64,000 nucleotides of DNA from contig RHDP01000001.1 of assembly GCA_003725745.1 (NCBI GenBank), positions 606,001-670,000 of the forward strand, read 5' to 3'. Source of the stretch: Streptomyces sp. I6 (GTDB taxonomy: Bacteria; Actinomycetota; Actinomycetes; Streptomycetales; Streptomycetaceae). The position numbers and the translations under genes were made by a program. Under the pieces are notes generated by a model that searched no databases, was not told where the DNA came from, and was given only the letters and a program-made list of their open reading frames with translations. This document shows positions 38,102 through 46,943 of the stretch, one piece after another (the stretch's first letter is position 1; every line of letters starts with the position of its first letter).

Positions 38102-39087
38102 TCAGGTGAGCGCGTCCACGGCGCCGCGCCCGGCCGCCGGGCGGGCCTCCTGCCAGGCCAGCCCGGCGACGGCCGCCAGGAGCAGGACGGTCCCCGCCAC
38201 CGTCGCCGACGTCAGCCGTTCGTCCAGCGCGGCCACCGCCAGGACCGCCGCACTCACCGGCTCCAGAAGCATGATCACCGAAACCGTCGCGGCACGGACG
38301 ACCGCCGCACCCGCGAAGTACAGCGCGTAGGCGAGCGCCGTCGGCACCGCGGCGACGTACACCAGCAGGCCCAGCACCCGCAGCGGCTCGGCGGTGTGCG
38401 GCATCAGCCCCTCCGCGAGGGCCAGCGGCAGCAGCCCCACGGCACCGACGACGAAGGTCCACATGGTCGTGGACAGGGGATCGGGGCCGGCCCCGTCACG
38501 GCCCAGCCGGCGGGTGATCAGGGTGACGGCCGCGTAGCCCGCCGCCGAGACGAGCGCGAGCAGCACGCCCAGCGGCCGTACCGTGCCGCCCCCGCCGCCC
38601 AGGACCAGCACCGCGAGTCCGGTCAGCGCTCCGGCGACGGCGGAGAGACCGCCGCGCCCGAGCCGCTCCCCAGGGTGAACCTGGCGCCGAGGGCGATGAG
38701 TACGGGACCGGCGCCCAGGGTGACGACCGTGCCCACCGCCAGGCCGGTCTGCTCGACGGCGGCGAAGTAGGCGCTCTGAAAGACGGTCAGACAGGTGCCG
38801 GTGGCGAGGATGCGCAGCTGCTTGCGGCGGCGCGGCTCGGGCCTGGCCACGACGGCGGAGCCGGTCCGCGCCGCCCGGCGCCCGCGCAGCGCGAGCGCTC
38901 CCGCGAGCAGCAGCAGCCCGCCCAGGCAGCGCCAGAAGGACAGGGCGAGCGGGCCCAGGTCACTGGCCTCGAAGACCAGTGAGGCGGCCGCCCCTGCGGT
39001 CCCCCAGGCCACACCGGCCACGACGAGATAGAACAGGCTGCGCCCGACGGGCAGGCCGGCGACGGCAGCCGATGAAGGATTCGACAC
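38102..39087 (-). CDS. EamA-family (DMT) transporter, frame broken
   Basis: About 328 aa, two EamA repeats. The N-terminal half runs from [20 protein letters not shown] to the first repeat end; the C-terminal half contains [20 protein letters not shown] and [20 protein letters not shown]. They are joined by one base in the C run at 38668-38671 ([13 protein letters not shown]). The start is GTG 39087 ([11 protein letters not shown]). The pattern [19 protein letters not shown] is typical of the family. Another EamA gene lies just upstream on the same strand; both are likely exporters of unknown solutes. Confidence 0.82.
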
Positions 39088-39322
39088 GTGGGTACTCCGT
39101 GCTGGGTGTCCGGGGATCGATCCCGGAGGCCCGTCCCTCGAGGGGTGGGGAACGCGTCCCACGACGGGCCGGAAGACGGTCGGTCGGCCGCTGGACTCCA
39201 CGCGCGGGCAGCGACGAACCGTCCGGGGGACACCAACACCCCGGACCCGGTCTTCGTCGGCGGAGAACCGCCCGCGCTACGCGGCGGGCGGCGGCAGAAC
39301 GGTCGAATGCATGATCGCCACC

Positions 39323-40351
39323 CTAGACGGTCGCCCGCTCGGCCGCCAAGTCGCCCTCGGCGGCCCCGGTCACGATGCCGGCACCGCCCGCCACCGGCCC
39401 GGACGCGGCCTTAGGCGTGGACGCGGCCACCGGCCCGGACGCGGCCTTCGGCGTGGACGACTGGGCGATGAACGCGCCGACGAGCACCACGGCACCACCG
39501 ACGATCTGGGGTGCGGAGAGATGCTCGCGGAGCAGCACCCAGGCCAGCACCGTCGCGATCACGGCCTCCAGGCACGCGACGACTCCGGCGACCTGGGGCG
39601 AGAGCCTGCGGACGGCCACGACGCCGGTGACATAGGCGACGACGGTGGCGACCAGGACGATCCAGCCGACCAGCAGAACCGCGGGGACGACGGTTCCGGC
39701 CACGGCCGCGCCGCCGCCGAGCACCTGCCAGTCCGCCTCCCAGGGCCGGGCGACCGCGGTGAGTACGAGTGCGCCGATGAGCAGTCCGTACGCGATGACG
39801 CCGAGCGGGTCGGCCGCGTCGTCGCCGTCGGCGCCCTGGCCGGCCAGGACGAAGTAGCCGACCTGGCAGCAGGCAGCCCCGAGCGCCAGCAGCACCCCGA
39901 TCGGGTCGAAGCCGAGTCCGGACCAGACCTCGACGACGCAGGCGAGTCCGCCGACCGCGAGGACGACACCGACGGCGGCTGCGCGGGTGACCGGCCGGCG
40001 CTGGACGAAGCGGACCCAGAGGAGGAGGAGAGCGGGGCCCAGATACTCGATGAGCAGGGCCACGCCCACGGGAATGCGGGAGATCGCGGCGAAGTAGCAG
40101 GCCTGGACACCGGCGACCGCGAGCATCCCGAAGCCGACGAGCAGCGCGGGCTTGCGTATCAGCAGGTCACGGTGGCGCCAGGCGACCGGAAGCAGGACGA
40201 GGGCGGCACCGGCCACCCGGATCCACACCATGTGCAGGGGGTCGAGCCCTGCCTCGATGAGCGGCTTCGCCGCCACACCGGAACCACCGAAGGCGAACGC
40301 CGAGGCCAAGGCCAGTGCCAGGCCGGCGTTCCTTTCCCGAGACGCGTGCAT
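39323..40351 (-). CDS. EamA-family (DMT) transporter, RhtA-like
   Basis: About 342 aa with ten membrane segments. It begins RNAGLALALASAFAFGGSGV, and has GVALLIEYLGPALLLLWVRF and a second repeat with LSPQVAGVVACLEAVIATVL. This resembles RhtA/YddG-type amino-acid exporters. The C-terminus carries an 11-residue duplication (STPKAASGPVA twice) followed by a charged tail, so the last 40 residues are probably disordered cytosolic sequence. No strong ribosome binding site is seen; ATG 40351 is chosen because membrane segment 1 follows directly. Confidence 0.85.
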   Translation of the reverse strand: MHASRERNAGLALALASAFAFGGSGVAAKPLIEAGLDPLHMVWIRVAGAALVLLPVAWRHRDLLIRKPALLVGFGMLAVAGVQACYFAAISRIPVGVALLIEYLGPALLLLWVRFVQRRPVTRAAAVGVVLAVGGLACVVEVWSGLGFDPIGVLLALGAACCQVGYFVLAGQGADGDDAADPLGVIAYGLLIGALVLTAVARPWEADWQVLGGGAAVAGTVVPAVLLVGWIVLVATVVAYVTGVVAVRRLSPQVAGVVACLEAVIATVLAWVLLREHLSAPQIVGGAVVLVGAFIAQSSTPKAASGPVAASTPKAASGPVAGGAGIVTGAAEGDLAAERATV

Positions 40352-41028
40352 CGGCACATCATGGCAGCCCGCGTCAGGAGCGTCACATCCGTGACACCTG
40401 TTGAGACGGTTCACCGATCCGGTCGGCCGGAGTTGCGGGGACGGGCCACGTCCGGTGCGGCTTCCAGGGCCCTGAAGTCGCTTTCGCCGGGGGCGACTTC
40501 GGCCGGTGGATCGACCCCGCCGGCACGCGGGCGAGCCGCGCGCCGCGGCTCGTCACCGCCCCTTGCCCAGGCGCCCGCGGCCACGGGCTCCAGCCCGGTC
40601 GACCGGCCGGCCGAGGTCCGCGGGTTTCCCGGCAGGACTCGCCGGAGTCCTCCACCGCCGCGGCCTGCAGAGCCCGGGCGAACCCGCCGACGACCCGCCG
40701 ACGACCCGCCGGCCGAGGTTCCCGCGACCACGCCCGGGACAGCGAGGTCCGGGTGACCGGCCACACCGCCCCTGCCCCGGCGCGACCGCGCTGCAGTCGT
40801 CCACCATCGCCCTTGTGGAGCCTGGCTATTCCACCGGGCGCGTCCCCTTCGGGACCGCACCCCGCATCGGCCGCGCCCGAAGCGGCCGATACCGGTTGCA
40901 AGCCTCCCGAGGTGCCCGGGGCGGCCGGGACCCGTCACCGGCGCCACCGTCCGGACGCCCGTGTCGCCGTCCGAACGGTGGCGCGACGGTGACCGGCGGA
41001 TGCCCGCCCGCGGCCGTGCCGGGCGCCG
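40352..41028. other. Long intergenic region, no recognisable gene
   Basis: About 680 bp of extremely GC-rich DNA with local repeats (GACGACCCGCC twice, CCGGCCGAGG twice). Long frames exist on both strands but their products are low-complexity and match no family I know. A broken gene cannot be excluded. Confidence 0.35.
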
Positions 41029-41634
41029 TCAGTCCTCGTCGGCCAGGATCAGGTACAGCTTCTTGCGCGCCTCACCGATCACCGAGATCGCCTTCTGCCG
41101 CTGGTCCGCACTACCCGTCTTCCAGACCTGGCCGAAGGCCTCCATGAGCCCGACTCCGGCCTGCCGTATCTCGTTCACGGAGTCCCAGTCGATCCCGCGG
41201 CCCGCTTCCTCCCAGGGAGCGTCGGAGGCCGACTCGACCTCGGCGCGCCCGGCGTCGGTGAGTGTGAAGAGCTTCTTGCCGCCGTCGCTCTCGCTGGCGA
41301 TCAGCCCCTCGTCCTCCAGCATCTGAAGTGTGGGATAGACCGAGCCGGGACTGGGCCGCCAGGCCCCGCCGCTGCGTTCGCCGATCTCCTGGATCATCTC
41401 GTACCCGTGCATCGGGCGGTCCTTCAGCAGGGCCAGGATCGAGGCACGCACATCACCGCGGCGCGCCCTCCCCCGGCCGCGGCCGCGGCCGCCACCCCAC
41501 GGGGGCCCGCCGAACGCGGGCCCGAACGGACCGAAGGCGGCCCGTCGCCCCTCGTACTCGCCCCGGCCTCGATGGCCGGGCCCGCAGTGGCTCTCCCCGG
41601 GTCCCGATCCGAAGCCGTGTCCATGTGAACGCAT
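41029..41634 (-). CDS. PadR family transcriptional regulator
   Basis: 201-aa regulator. A His/Gly/Arg-rich N-terminal 60 residues ([19 protein letters not shown]) precede the PadR winged helix: ASILALLKDRPMHGYEMIQE, then SGGAWRPSPGSVYPTLQMLE and DEGLIASESDGGKKLFTLTD. A C-terminal dimerisation helix ends EARKKLYLILADED. GGAAGGAG precedes ATG 41634. A 10-bp palindrome of the PadR-operator type lies 42 bp upstream, supporting autoregulation. It is divergent from the PhzF-like gene, which may share that operator. Confidence 0.9.
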   Translation of the reverse strand: MRSHGHGFGSGPGESHCGPGHRGRGEYEGRRAAFGPFGPAFGGPPWGGGRGRGRGRARRGDVRASILALLKDRPMHGYEMIQEIGERSGGAWRPSPGSVYPTLQMLEDEGLIASESDGGKKLFTLTDAGRAEVESASDAPWEEAGRGIDWDSVNEIRQAGVGLMEAFGQVWKTGSADQRQKAISVIGEARKKLYLILADED

Positions 41635-41675
41635 CGCTACGCTCCTTCCATCGTTGATCCGTCGCGATGCTTCGA

Positions 41676-41685
41676 CGATATATCG
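41676..41685. promoter_or_regulatory. Candidate PadR operator
   Basis: CGATATATCG, a perfect 10-bp palindrome, strikingly AT-rich for this DNA, in the spacer between the PadR gene and the PhzF-like gene. PadR regulators often bind ATAT-centred dyads like this. Confidence 0.6.
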
Positions 41686-41772
41686 GAATACGTCGCCTGG
41701 CAAGAGTCGGCCGGTCCAGATTCCCGCGATTGGCCTTGGCCCGCGGCCCCGCCGGCCCCTACGGTCGGCGCC

Positions 41773-42594
41773 ATGCGGATTCGAATCGTGGACGCCTTCA
41801 CCGACCGCCCCTTCGCGGGCAATCCCGCCGGGGTGCTGCTGCTCGGCAGCGGCGCCTTTCCCGACGACGGCTGGCTCCAGCAGGTGGCGACCGAGATGAA
41901 CCTGTCGGAGACGGCTTTCGCCCACCCACTGCCCGCCGGCGGCGAGGCGGACTGGGCACTGCGCTGGTTCACACCGGCCACCGAGGTCGACATGTGCGGG
42001 CATGCGACCCTCGCCACGGCGCACGTCCTCCACAGCACCGGCACCACGAGCGGCACCGTGCGCTTCGCCGCCCGCTGCGGGCTCCTCACGGCCACCGCGC
42101 AGGAGGACGGTGCGATCACTCTGGACTTCCCGGCGTCGACACTGGCCGAGGTGGACACGCCGGACGGCATCGCCGAGGCACTCGGAGCCGCTCCGCTCTC
42201 GGTCCTGGACACCTCCGACCACGTCGGCGATCTGCTGGTCGAGCTCGCCGACGAGGCAGTCGTGCGCCGTCTGCGACCCGACATCCGGGCCCTCGCCGCG
42301 CACTCGCAGCGCGGGATCATCGCCACGGCGGCGGCCACCGAGCCGGGCAGCGGGTACGACTACGTCTCGCGCTGCTTCTTCCCGAACGTCGGCATCGACG
42401 AGGATCCCGTCACCGGCAGCGCGCACACCGCCCTCGCGCCGTTCTGGTCGTCGCGGCTGGGGCGCCCGGAGCTGACCGGACTTCAGGCCTCCGCGCGCTC
42501 CGGGCTGGTGCGGACGGCACTGCGCGGCGACCGCGTCCTGCTCACCGGCGGAGCGGTGACCGTCGTCGACGGCGAACTGCTCGCCGGCCCCTGA
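41773..42594 (+). CDS. PhzF-family isomerase/epimerase-like protein
   Basis: 273-aa member of the PhzF/diaminopimelate-epimerase fold. Motifs are VDAFTDRPFAGNPAGVLLL, MNLSETAF with the catalytic-type Glu near residue 45, RWFTPATEVDMCGHATLATA and SRCFFPNVGIDEDPVTGSAH. It is about the size of PhzF but lies 40 kb from the DAHP synthase cluster, so it is more likely one of the many uncharacterised housekeeping PhzF-like proteins than a phenazine enzyme. The ribosome binding site is weak. Convergent with the CPBP gene. Confidence 0.9.
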   Translation: MRIRIVDAFTDRPFAGNPAGVLLLGSGAFPDDGWLQQVATEMNLSETAFAHPLPAGGEADWALRWFTPATEVDMCGHATLATAHVLHSTGTTSGTVRFAARCGLLTATAQEDGAITLDFPASTLAEVDTPDGIAEALGAAPLSVLDTSDHVGDLLVELADEAVVRRLRPDIRALAAHSQRGIIATAAATEPGSGYDYVSRCFFPNVGIDEDPVTGSAHTALAPFWSSRLGRPELTGLQASARSGLVRTALRGDRVLLTGGAVTVVDGELLAGP

Positions 42595-42652
42595 CCGGGA
42601 CGCGGCGGCCGGCGCCGGCCCGCCCGGGCGCCGGCTGCTACGGGCGGCACCG

Positions 42653-42692
42653 GTGCCGAGGGGGCGTGCGGATTCCGCACGCCCCTCGGCAC
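42653..42692. terminator. Long hairpin terminator
   Basis: An 18-bp stem (GTGCCGAGGGG... pairing with CCCCTCGGCAC) with loop ATT and one bulged G, between convergent PhzF-like and CPBP genes. Confidence 0.85.
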
Positions 42693-42707
42693 CCGCCGGG
42701 CCACTGC

Positions 42708-43511
42708 TCATGCCGTGGGGAGCCAGCCGACCTTCCCCGCCAGCAGCCCGTAGCCCACGAAGGCCACGATGTCGAGGAACGCGTGTGCGGCCACCAGGGG
42801 CCCCACCCGCCCCCAGCGCCGGTACAGCAGGACGAAGACCACGCCCATCACCATGTTGCCGACGAAGCCGCCGATGCCCTGGTAGAGGTGGTACGAGCCG
42901 CGGAGCACCGAGCTGGCGGCGAGGGCGCCCAGCGGGCTCCAGCCCAGCTGGTCCAGTCTGCGCAGCAGATAGCCGACGACGATGACCTCCTCGACCACGG
43001 AGTTCTGCACCGCGGAGAGAACGAGGACGGGGTACTTCCACCAGACGTCGGGAAGCGACTCCGGGACCACCGTGAGGTTGGCACCCGAGGCCCTCACCAG
43101 CAGGTAGAACGCCAGTCCCGTACTGCCGATGCCCGCCGCCAGCAGCGCGCCGCGCCGCAGGTCGGGCCACGGCCTGGTGCGGTCGAAGCCGATGGCCCTC
43201 AGCCCGCCCGCGCCCTCCCTCAGCAGCAGATGGGCGACGAGGAGGACCGGTACCAGCGCCGTCGCGATCCCGAACAGCTGCCAGGCCAGGTCGAGCCACG
43301 GCCGGCCCGGCGCGTAGGAGCTGTTGAGGTTAGCGGCCTGGTCCCTGAGACCGCCGGGCTTGGTCAGCGCCCCGGTGAAGCTGATGAGCGACGACACCGC
43401 GCTGGCGCCCAGCGAGAGCGCCAGGACGATCAGGGTCTCGGACCGCAGGATCCCGCGCGGCAGCCCTCCTCCGGGTACCGGTCCCGACACCCGTCCCGCC
43501 TCAGCCCGCAC
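42708..43511 (-). CDS. CPBP-family intramembrane metalloprotease-like protein
   Basis: 267-aa membrane protein with about seven hydrophobic segments. The CPBP/Abi core is visible as SVVEEVIVVGYLLRRL, SYHLYQGIGGFVGNMVMGVV and HAFLDIVAF. The usual EExxxR motif reads EEVIVV, so the Arg is replaced by Val. GTG 43511 is chosen because GGGAGG precedes it. In the raw sequence the frame is open through the upstream ligase-like gene (850 aa combined), but the junction is Pro/Gly-rich spacer, so I treat them as two genes. Role in protein processing or bacteriocin immunity is possible. Confidence 0.75.
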   Translation of the reverse strand: MRAEAGRVSGPVPGGGLPRGILRSETLIVLALSLGASAVSSLISFTGALTKPGGLRDQAANLNSSYAPGRPWLDLAWQLFGIATALVPVLLVAHLLLREGAGGLRAIGFDRTRPWPDLRRGALLAAGIGSTGLAFYLLVRASGANLTVVPESLPDVWWKYPVLVLSAVQNSVVEEVIVVGYLLRRLDQLGWSPLGALAASSVLRGSYHLYQGIGGFVGNMVMGVVFVLLYRRWGRVGPLVAAHAFLDIVAFVGYGLLAGKVGWLPTA

Positions 43512-43596
43512 ACTGCCTCCCGCTCGCCTCGGTCCCGCCGTCACAGCTTGCCCGACCGCAGGGCCGGGGTCGAAACCGGGGACCGGCGCGGAGCGG

Positions 43597-45097
43597 TCAG
43601 TCCCCGGCCCGGGCGGCCAGGTGTGCACGGGCTCGTCCGCGTGCATCAGCACGCTGTAGCGGCGGGTGACCGCGGCGAGGGCGGCCCGCCGGTCGAGTCC
43701 GCTGTCCAGTGCCCTGTGGAACGCGTCGACCTGCCATGACGCGCCGTTCACCCGGCGCCGGCAGCGGCCCTCGATGACGCCCAGGTAGAAGTCGCGGTCC
43801 GCGGGTTCCAGGTTCCAGGACTCCAGCCCCGCCGCGGCGAGCGGCAGCAACTCGTCCCGTACGAGCTTGACCGCGGGAAGACGGGTGAGTCCGCCGCCCC
43901 GGCCGGGGCGGGGCCACTCCAGCTCGGCCTCGATCCCGTACCGGCAGGCGTTCTCGAAGTTCGCGGCGGCGGTCTCGAACGGCATCCGGGTCCACAGCGG
44001 CCGCGGCTCCTCGGCGAGCGCCCGCACGAGCCCGTAGTAGAAGGCCGCGTTGGCCACGACGTCGGTGACGGTGGGGCCGGCGGGGAGCACGCGGTTCTCG
44101 ACGCGCAGATGGGGCACCCCGTCCGCGAGGCCGTAGACGGGCCGGTTCCAGCGGTAGACCGTGCCGTTGTGCAGGACGAGTTCCTGCAGCCGGGGCACTC
44201 CGCCGTCGTCGAGCACCCGCAGCGGTTCCTCGTCGTCGCAGATCGGCAGGAGGGCCGGGAAGTACCGCAGGTTCTCCTCGAAGAGCTCGTAGGCGGAGTC
44301 CACCCATCGCTCACCGAACCAGGTCCTGGGCCGCACGCCCTGGGCCTGGAGTTCGGGCGGCCGGGTGTCCGTGGCCTGCTGGAACAGCGGCGGCCGGGAC
44401 TCGCGCCAGAGCTCCTTGCCGAAGAGGAACGGGGAGTTCGCCCCGACGGCGATCTGGACCGCCGCCACGGCCTGGGCCGCGTTCCACACCCGGGCGAACC
44501 GTCCCGGGGTCACCTGGAGGTGCAGTTGCACCGACGTGCAGGCCGCCTCCGGCGCGATCGAGGACGAGGTGCAGCTGAGATGCTCCACCCCTTCTATGTC
44601 GAGGGTGAAGTCCTCCCCGCGGGCGGCGACGATCTGGTCGTTGAGGAGGACGTAGCGGTCGACGTCCGACAGGTTCGCGGAGACCAGGTCACCGGCGTCG
44701 AGAGTCGGCAGGATTCCGATCATCACGATTCCGGCGTCGACCTCGGCGGCCTTGCGATGGGCATATCCAAGACCAGTGCGCAGCTCCTCCGCGAGCTGGT
44801 CGAGAACCCGTCCTCCGAGCCGGTGCGGCGCTATGTTGACCTCCAGGTTGAACATTCCGAGCTCGGTCTGGAAATCACGGCTGGCAATCCGGTCGAGCAC
44901 CTCGGCATTCATCATCCGGGGCAGGCCGTCGGAGCCCGCGAGATTCAGCTCGATCTCCAGTCCCACCAGATTCCGGGGCGGTCGAACCTCTTCTCCGCCA
45001 GGAGTCTCCCCAGTCCCGCCAGGCACTGCTGGAGCTTTCTCCGGTACCTTTGCCGATCGGACAGGTCGAACCCGCCTGCCACGATCTTCTCCCCCAT
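43597..45097 (-). CDS. Glutamate-cysteine ligase-like (GCS2/YbdK family) carboxylate-amine ligase, frame broken
   Basis: About 500 aa. The N-terminus MGEKIVAGGFDLSDRQRYRR and the body (NLVGLEIELNLAGSDGLPRM, ELGMFNLEVNIAP, CTSSSIAPEAACTSVQLHLQ) belong to GCS2-type ATP-dependent ligases that join an amino acid to glutamate. The first 40 residues are in another frame, joined by one base in the G run at 44975-44978 (RFDRPRNLVGLEI). One base in the run at 43611-43613 would stop the protein at 43597. The ATG at 45097 follows GGAGGG. In actinobacteria this group includes EgtA-like enzymes, but no ergothioneine genes adjoin; the substrate is open. Confidence 0.8.
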
Positions 45098-45560
45098 CGA
45101 AGGGTCCCTCCTCGAGTGGGCAGTCCGCGGCCGGGCTGCTCGTGTCACGGACGATAATGCCCAGATGAAGAGATCCGTAACGTCCCGCTCGGGACCGGTG
45201 GACCGCTAGTCTGGTGCGGCGCCCGCGCGGCACATTCCGTCGGCATGACGCAGTGCGCATTTACCAGTTCCGAGCATGTGGTGAAAAACTCCGACGAGAT
45301 TCGGCCTTGCACTCCCGGGGTAACACACCAGGTGACGGAGGGGCGTTCACGTATTTCCTCCTGGAACTCCGCCGGGAAAAGGCCGGATTCAACCTTGACC
45401 GCAATACCGGGAGCAGCTAGCAGAAACACCGGGTGAACGCGCGTCGTATAAACTCACGCGAACGAGGCAGAAAGTCGGCACCCGGCCACGGAAATCCGGC
45501 CCCTCAGGCCCACGCCGACACAGCCGCCCGTGCCCTCCCCCGCATCACCCTGTCTCTTGA
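45098..45560. promoter_or_regulatory. Divergent intergenic region, lower GC
   Basis: About 460 bp, noticeably richer in A/T than its surroundings. It contains promoter-like TTGACC (near 45395) and TATAAA (near 45448). It separates the ligase-like gene from the hypothetical at 45588. Short frames (for example 45214-45420) have no recognisable homology. Confidence 0.35.
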
Positions 45561-45587
45561 GTGAGAGGCGACCCACCATGCCGCTGC

Positions 45588-46165
45588 ATGTCCCCCGGCT
45601 CCCGCGCCCGCGCTGCGCAGTGTCCTCACGGCCCTCGGATCCCCTCCGCGGTACGCGAGGCGACCACCCCTTCCCTCCGTTCCGCCCAGCAACCGGTGAC
45701 CGCCGAACTCCCGCTTCCCGTACACGTCCTGGACCAGGTGGTGCCGCAGGGCGACCGCAGGCCGCGCACCAGGCTGGCGGGGTGGCGGTTCCTGATCCGC
45801 TGCGGTGACCGCGCCATCGCCGCGGCGGACACCATGCTGACCCCCGACGGCTGGGCCTTCTCGCACTTCTTCGAGGGCCCGTACCTCACGTCGACGGAAC
45901 TGGCCCTGCAACAGGCCGAGACGCTCCCCGGCGACTACCAGCCGCGGCTGCTCTCCGTCCCCGAGCTGTACATGCTCACGCTCTGGCTGCGCGGCGACCG
46001 CGAGGCGGACCCGGCGAAGGGCAAACCGGCCCCGCCGACCTGCTCGTACCGCTCGCTCCCGCACCCCCGGGCATCGCCGCCCACCGACCGCACCGGGTCG
46101 CCGACCTGCTGCCGGTGATGACCTCGAGGGTCACACCCGTCCCGCTGCTCGGATTCCCCGCCTGA
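45588..46165 (+). CDS. Conserved hypothetical protein, frame broken
   Basis: About 192 aa. A variable N-terminus is followed by a compact domain: VTAELPLPVHVLDQVVPQGD, RRPRTRLAGWRFLIRCGDRA, DTMLTPDGWAFSHFFEGPYL and LSVPELYMLTLWLRGD. The C-terminus (ADLLVPLAPAPPGIAAHRPH, then LLPVMTSRVTPVPLLGFPA) is in another frame, restored by one base in the C run at 46030-46033. No signal peptide or catalytic motif; I do not recognise the family. The start is uncertain (ATG 45588 or 45561). A terminator follows directly. Confidence 0.6.
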
Positions 46166-46184
46166 GCCGAGCCACCGAACGCCG

Positions 46185-46213
46185 ATGCCCCGTGACGCGG
46201 TGTCACGGGGCAT
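46185..46213 (+). terminator. Hairpin terminator
   Basis: A perfect 12-bp stem (ATGCCCCGTGAC and its complement) with loop GCGGT, 20 bp after the stop of the hypothetical gene. Confidence 0.85.
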
Positions 46214-46459
46214 GTTCATGACCCTGATGGACTAGCCCGCTCCGGCCAGAGCAAACCATCCGAAGGGACGGTGCGGCCGAGCTGAACCGCCCGCCGGGGT
46301 GACACGTCATTAACCGGTAGGACGAGCTGCCGTGAAATCCCTGCGGAATCGACGCCCGTGGGGCAACACTGGGATCGACGACGGACAGATACGGGGGCGG
46401 CCATGAGCACCGCATCAAGCCGCAGGACACTCACCACATCGCAGCGAAAGAACCCACCC

Positions 46460-46657
46460 ATGTGCCAGCACCAGCCACCGTGCCCGACAGCAGACTCCGC
46501 CGACCGGGAGGCCGCCCGCCTCGCGGCACACCATCCGGAGCAGGGCTGGAGCCTGCTGTGCAACGGCGTGGTGCTCTTCGAGGACACGGGCGAACTGCTC
46601 CCGGACGGGCAGGTCATCGCTCCGCACCGGCCGGTGCGCATCGTGACGGCGGCCTGA
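46460..46657 (+). CDS. DUF5999 family small protein
   Basis: 65-aa protein beginning MCQHQPPCPTADSADREAAR, with ARLAAHHPEQGWSLLCNGVV and LFEDTGELLPDGQVIAPHRP. This is the characteristic sequence of the DUF5999 proteins common in Streptomyces; two early Cys and a His could bind metal. An in-frame ATG at 46403 gives a 19-residue extension, but the family usually starts at MCQHQ. A 16-bp terminator hairpin follows. Function unknown. Confidence 0.8.
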   Translation: MCQHQPPCPTADSADREAARLAAHHPEQGWSLLCNGVVLFEDTGELLPDGQVIAPHRPVRIVTAA

Positions 46658-46747
46658 GCCCGCCGCCCGCCCGCCCGTCCGGCAGGGCCACCGGGGCCGC
46701 CGCGGGGTGGTGCCTGGTCCACGCCGGTGCGCCGGCGCGGAAGCACA

Positions 46748-46784
46748 GAGGGCCGGCTCGGAGGTTGTCTCCGAGCCGGCCCTC
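46748..46784 (+). terminator. Strong hairpin terminator after the DUF5999 gene
   Basis: A perfect 16-bp stem (GAGGGCCGGCTCGGAG and its complement) with a 5-nt loop. Confidence 0.88.
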
Positions 46785-46806
46785 ACGCGTTTCCGCCGCC
46801 CCGGTG

Positions 46807-46842
46807 GCACGTTCCGCGGCCGGTACCGGCCGCGGAACGTGC
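46807..46842. repeat. Perfect 36-bp palindrome
   Basis: GCACGTTCCGCGGCCGGT followed by its exact reverse complement, with no loop (centre between 46824 and 46825). It lies 22 bp past the DUF5999 terminator. Confidence 0.9.
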
Positions 46843-46917
46843 GGCGAGCGTCGTCCGGTGCACGCCCCTGCGAGGCGGGGCGGGATGTCCCCGCCTGCGG
46901 CCGAAGGCGGCGCGAGT

Positions 46918-46938
46918 GCGGGCCCCGCCGGGGCCCGC
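46918..46938 (-). terminator. Probable original gcvP terminator, displaced by the IS element
   Basis: A perfect 9-bp stem (GCGGGCCCC / GGGGCCCGC) with a 3-nt loop. Without the insertion it would lie about 10 bp past the gcvP stop codon; now 1.5 kb of IS separates them. Confidence 0.65.
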
Positions 46939-46943
46939 CGGTA

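Noticed and set aside
40383-40947. Long minus-strand frames that might be a degraded gene.
   Set aside because: The products are low complexity with internal DNA repeats, and no family could be recognised; left as intergenic.
41773-42594. PhzF-like gene as part of a phenazine cluster with the DAHP synthase.
   Set aside because: They are 40 kb apart with unrelated genes between them, and no PhzA/B/D/E/G is present in the window.
45145-45429. A 94-codon minus-strand frame upstream of the ligase-like gene.
   Set aside because: No ribosome binding site, no recognisable domain, and it lies in an AT-richer promoter-like stretch.
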